From contig JBEHWO010000012.1 in NCBI GenBank assembly GCA_040217695.1, forward strand, positions 1 to 43,800: 43,800 nt of DNA, in the 5' to 3' direction. This DNA comes from CALARM01 sp040217695. Its GTDB lineage: Bacteria; Vulcanimicrobiota; SpSt-956; JAKJGF01. Position 1 is the stretch's first letter. The number at the start of each line of letters is the position of its first letter. Shown one piece after another: positions 41,077-43,800 of this stretch. The translations under genes and the position numbers were made by a program. The notes below the pieces were generated by a model. The model had not been told where the DNA came from, did no database searches, and was given only the letters and a program-made list of their open reading frames with translations.

Positions 41077-41466
41077 ATGAGAAATATATTAATAATAGCG
41101 ACAGGAATATTGGTGATAATATTTATCTCTGTGTTCATAGCAGGGTGCGGGGAAAAAAGTAAGGTTTACGGGCAGAGTATTTCTGACAGCTCTGTAATAA
41201 CAATAAAAGAACTTCAGGATAAGAAAAAAGATTATTCCGGTAAGATAGTAAAGATAAAGGGTAAAATTACCGACGTCTGCCAGGATATGGGCTGCTGGTT
41301 CAATGTAAATGACGGTACAGGTATGATGTATGTGGATCTTGAGATGGGAAGGAATTTTACTATCCCGAAAAACACGGCAAATCAGCCTGTAACGGTTGAA
41401 GGTAAACTGAAATTTGATAAAGGCTCTCTTTCAATCACAGGCTCGGGAGTAAAAATAGGCGAATAA
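41077..41466 (+). CDS. DUF4920-like OB-fold lipoprotein
   Basis: 129 residues; signal peptide with lipobox FIAGC. The mature part starts a small OB-like fold: IKELQDKKKDYSGKIVKIKG, the conserved VCQDMGCWFNVNDGTG, and MYVDLEMGRNFTIP. The paired Cys of VCQxMGCW suggests metal or redox function, unproven. AAGGAGG site, 16 bp after the FMN-binding-like gene. Paralogue of the next gene. Confidence 0.7.
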   Translation: MRNILIIATGILVIIFISVFIAGCGEKSKVYGQSISDSSVITIKELQDKKKDYSGKIVKIKGKITDVCQDMGCWFNVNDGTGMMYVDLEMGRNFTIPKNTANQPVTVEGKLKFDKGSLSITGSGVKIGE

Positions 41467-41496
41467 AAATGTTAGATAATAAAAGGAGTGATAATA

Positions 41497-42063
41497 ATGT
41501 TTAATCAAGTAAAAAAATCAATGTCTTTTGTGAATGTAATCATGGTAATAATGGTGGTGGTTTTAGCAGCCATGGCGGTAACAGGTTTCTACGAGAAAGC
41601 CAGTGCAGGCAATAATCAGATAGTTGCTAATTGCTGCGGCGGCGGTAATAATCACAATAGCAGCGACGGACGTTCTATTGCTCATAATAACGGCAACAGT
41701 TACGGCCAGGCAATTTCCAGTAATCCTGCAGTAACAATAAAAGAACTACAATCAAATAAAAATAAATATCTGGGTAAGACTGTAAAAATAGAAGGTACAA
41801 TTACAGAAGTATGTCAGCATATGGGCTGCTGGTTTAATGTAAATGATGGCACAGGCACCATATATGTGGATCTCGGAATGAGGGGTTACTTTATTCCCGA
41901 TGATGGAACCGGTCCTATATATGTGGATCTTTCCATGGGTAAATACATGACCATACCGAGAGACAGTGCAAAATCTCATGTAATAGTGGAAGGAATAGTT
42001 AAAGAAGAATATGAACAACTCTCTATTAATGGTCAGAGAGTTCAGATAATCAGTAATAAATAA
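41497..42063 (+). CDS. DUF4920-like OB-fold protein with internal duplication
   Basis: 188 residues from ATG 41497, correctly spaced from AAAGGAG (the frame extends to a GTG at 41488 within that site). An N-terminal membrane helix or signal is followed by a Gly/Asn/His-rich linker (NCCGGGNNHNSSDGRSIAHN) and an OB fold with VCQHMGCWFNVNDGTG. Inside the fold DGTGTIYVDLGMRGYFIP is followed by DGTGPIYVDLSMGKYMTIP, an inserted duplicate strand pair absent from the paralogue. Role unknown. Confidence 0.68.
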   Translation: MFNQVKKSMSFVNVIMVIMVVVLAAMAVTGFYEKASAGNNQIVANCCGGGNNHNSSDGRSIAHNNGNSYGQAISSNPAVTIKELQSNKNKYLGKTVKIEGTITEVCQHMGCWFNVNDGTGTIYVDLGMRGYFIPDDGTGPIYVDLSMGKYMTIPRDSAKSHVIVEGIVKEEYEQLSINGQRVQIISNK

Positions 42064-42076
42064 GGAAGTGATATTA

Positions 42077-43288
42077 ATGAAATTCATTATAATAGCTTTC
42101 AAACAGTTACAGAGACAAAAGATACGTTCACTGCTTACCATAGCAGGTGTTGCGGTGGCAGTGGCAGTTCTGATAAGCCTGATGGGTTTTAACAGAGGCT
42201 ACCAGAAAGCACTTAACAATGATGTTGAGAAACTCGGTTATCAGGTTCTTATTACTGCAAAGGGCTGTCCTTATGAAGCGGCAACTCTTATGTTAAAAGG
42301 AGGCGGCGGACTTAAATATATGGACCAGGATGTATATGACAAAATAGTGGGAGACTCCAGGATAGATAAGATAACTCCGCATTTAATACAGTCTGTTTAC
42401 GATCCGGAAAGAAATGACGGCCAGGGCGGAATAGCAATGTTTGTAGGAATTGACTGGAAAAGCTGGCAGGCTCTTAAGCCGTGGATGAAGTTTCAGAAAC
42501 CTGCAAATAAGGCTGCCGATAGTCCATGGTTCAGTTCCGAAGATGCAGATGAAATAGTAATGGGATATGAAGCGGCAGAATTTGAACAGAGAGCGGTAGG
42601 AGATAAGTTTTATATACCGGGAATCAATAAAGTCGTAAAAGTCGTGGGAATACTTGACAGGACGGGAACACAGGACGATGGTGCCATATATGCACCGCTT
42701 AAAACAGTGCAGAGGCTTTTTCCCGATGTGGCCGGAAAACTTACAGGAATAGGCATAAAATTAAAACAGGTTGAACTATTGCCGGAATTCGAAGACACCT
42801 ATTATAAAATACCTGAAATACAGGTTGTGAGTATGACTCAGGTAAAGGGAACTATAATAAATCTCATAACTACTGCAAAGGTTCTCATCATGTCGGTTGC
42901 TGCCATAGCCATAATAGTGGCCATAATAGGTGTTATTAACACCATACTTATGTCTGTATTCGAAAGGACCCAGGAGATAGGGATTATGAAAGCTATAGGA
43001 GCTTCAAAACTGGATATATTCAGGTTTATATGGATTGAGACTATAATAATCTGTGCCCTCGGCGGAGTTTTCGGAAGTATTATAGCCATAGTCGGAGGAA
43101 GCGGCGTGGAGTTTCTCGTAAAGAAGGTCCTGCCATATGCACCGAACGGCCATCTTGTAACAATAGGTACTGACCTTGTAGGCTTAAGTTTCCTCTCTGC
43201 CATTATACTTGGCATAATAGCAGGACTCTATCCTGCCTTCAGGGCTGCTTCAATGAGACCTATTGAAGCCATAAGGAGCGGAGAATAA
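42077..43288 (+). CDS. MacB/FtsX-like ABC transporter permease
   Basis: About 403 residues. The N-terminus FKQLQRQKIRSLLTIAGVAV is typical of MacB/LolCE-type permeases; a large periplasmic domain (~45-265) follows, and then three helices of the FtsX domain with ERTQEIGIMKAIGASKLDIF and the ending LYPAFRAASMRPIEAIRSGE. Such permeases move substrates or relay force across the envelope rather than importing. ATG 42077 is well spaced from AAGGAAGTGA. Its ATPase is the next gene. Confidence 0.9.
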   Translation: MKFIIIAFKQLQRQKIRSLLTIAGVAVAVAVLISLMGFNRGYQKALNNDVEKLGYQVLITAKGCPYEAATLMLKGGGGLKYMDQDVYDKIVGDSRIDKITPHLIQSVYDPERNDGQGGIAMFVGIDWKSWQALKPWMKFQKPANKAADSPWFSSEDADEIVMGYEAAEFEQRAVGDKFYIPGINKVVKVVGILDRTGTQDDGAIYAPLKTVQRLFPDVAGKLTGIGIKLKQVELLPEFEDTYYKIPEIQVVSMTQVKGTIINLITTAKVLIMSVAAIAIIVAIIGVINTILMSVFERTQEIGIMKAIGASKLDIFRFIWIETIIICALGGVFGSIIAIVGGSGVEFLVKKVLPYAPNGHLVTIGTDLVGLSFLSAIILGIIAGLYPAFRAASMRPIEAIRSGE

Positions 43289-43296
43289 TGTTTACT

Positions 43297-43397
43297 GAAG
43301 TGAGAAGTGAAAAGAATATGACATTACTTACTATTCACTATTCACTACTCATTTTTCACTCATTCTGAATTATGGATTGGTATGAAACTAATTATAA
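43297..43397. repeat. Heptad element between permease and ATPase genes
   Basis: GTGAGAAGTGAAAAG, a spacer, TTACTATTCACTATTCACTA and more, then an end-like GGTATGAAACTAATTATAAT. It splits the transporter gene pair by 170 bp. Confidence 0.65.
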
Positions 43398-43458
43398 TTC
43401 CGGTATTATGGTGCATAATATGCCATAGCCCGGAAATAGAAAATCAGGAGGTGGAAAT

Positions 43459-43800
43459 ATGATTACAGTAACTGAAACAGAGGTTTTAAATATGAATAAA
43501 AAAGATACCGGGAAAAATGTTGTCATAAAGGCCGATAAATTAAGAAAAATCTATAAATTGCCTTCAGTAGAAATTGCTGCTCTGAAATGAATAGACCTGG
43601 AGATAAAAGAAGGTGAATTTGTTACTCTTATGGGACCTTCCGGTTCCGGGAAATCTACTCTGTTTAATCTTATAGGCTGTCTTGACAGTGTTACAGACGG
43701 TTCTTTATATGTAATGGATTATGAAGTATCAAAAATGAAGGAAGAAGAGCTTCCTTCTGTGAGAAGAGGAAATATTGGGTTTGTATTTCAGGAATTTTTC
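43459..43800 (+). pseudogene. MacB-like ABC transporter ATPase with in-frame TGA, partial
   Basis: ATG 43459 with AGGAGGTGG opens KADKLRKIYKLPSVEIAALK and meets TGA at 43588-43590; the same frame continues IDLEIKEGEFVTLMGPSGSG with Walker A GPSGSGKST and the Q-loop start GFVFQEF, then runs off the window. Relatives read ALK-G/D-IDL here, so a single base (GGA to TGA) explains the stop. Other genes here use TGA as a stop, so recoding is unlikely. It may be a mutation, readthrough site or sequence error. Confidence 0.75.

Noticed and set aside
165..43397. CRISPR arrays suggested by the many short repeats
   Set aside because: The units are 7 bp in direct tandem with no unique 30-40 bp spacers, and no cas gene is present.
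43459..43800. Glycine recoding of TGA (as in Absconditabacteria/Gracilibacteria)
   Set aside because: kdpC, hsdR and hsdS end at TGA at the expected lengths, and none of the other long genes has an internal TGA. A single in-frame TGA does not support a changed code.

Overview
The window is low-GC bacterial chromosomal DNA using the standard code: TGA ends kdpC and hsdR, and strong AGGAGG-type ribosome sites precede most genes. No rRNA, tRNA or CRISPR array is visible. The mix of genes (Kdp potassium system, type I restriction island, lipoprotein metalloproteases, a GGDEF protein carrying a FlhA-like domain) does not point to one phylum. Heptanucleotide tandem repeats fill most intergenic gaps, as described for heterocystous cyanobacteria, but nothing else here is specifically cyanobacterial. 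I would call it an uncultured or deep-branching low-GC bacterium, with low confidence.

Layout. 0.6-3.0 kb: a histidine kinase matching the C-terminal half of KdpD, then a KdpE regulator. 3.4-5.5 kb: a CocE/NonD-type hydrolase lipoprotein. 5.6-16.4 kb, minus strand: a type I restriction-modification island (half-size HsdS-like protein, HsdM, Rpn-type nuclease, HsdS, AAA-ATPase/PD-(D/E)XK gene with a frameshift, HsdR, YgjP-type metalloprotease). 16.5-24.1 kb: the kdp operon, with two KdpE-box promoter arrays, two microproteins, kdpA, kdpB, kdpC and a frameshifted sensor-only KdpD. 24.1-30.8 kb: a pseudogene and two intact paralogues of a lipoprotein metallopeptidase, an Ntn hydrolase and a subtilase. 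30.8-34.8 kb: DinB-like protein, RsgA, a leader-peptide unit and a DUF4139-like protein. 35.1-36.9 kb: an M20 amidohydrolase joined to a truncated P-type ATPase. 37-39.8 kb: a phosphoesterase-radical SAM fusion, a phage-like small protein and a GGDEF-RHH-FlhA fusion. 40.4 kb to the end: an exported FMN-binding-like protein, two OB-fold proteins, and a MacB-like permease and ATPase, the last with an in-frame TGA.

The genes work together most clearly in the Kdp system. The input domains of KdpD lie in the kdpABC operon, while a separate kinase and KdpE lie about 15 kb away across the restriction island. Two promoters upstream of kdpA carry phased TTTATA direct repeats like the E. coli KdpE half-site, and each precedes a tiny membrane-peptide ORF.

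The second theme is repeat activity. A roughly 131-bp MITE occurs twice with perfect 6-bp target duplications; one copy splits an antitoxin-like gene that can be rebuilt exactly. Heptad-repeat elements with TATAGTGTATTTCATAAC-type ends, and a GTCTGAACCGGGATTTT repeat, supply start regions, stop codons and C-termini to several genes.
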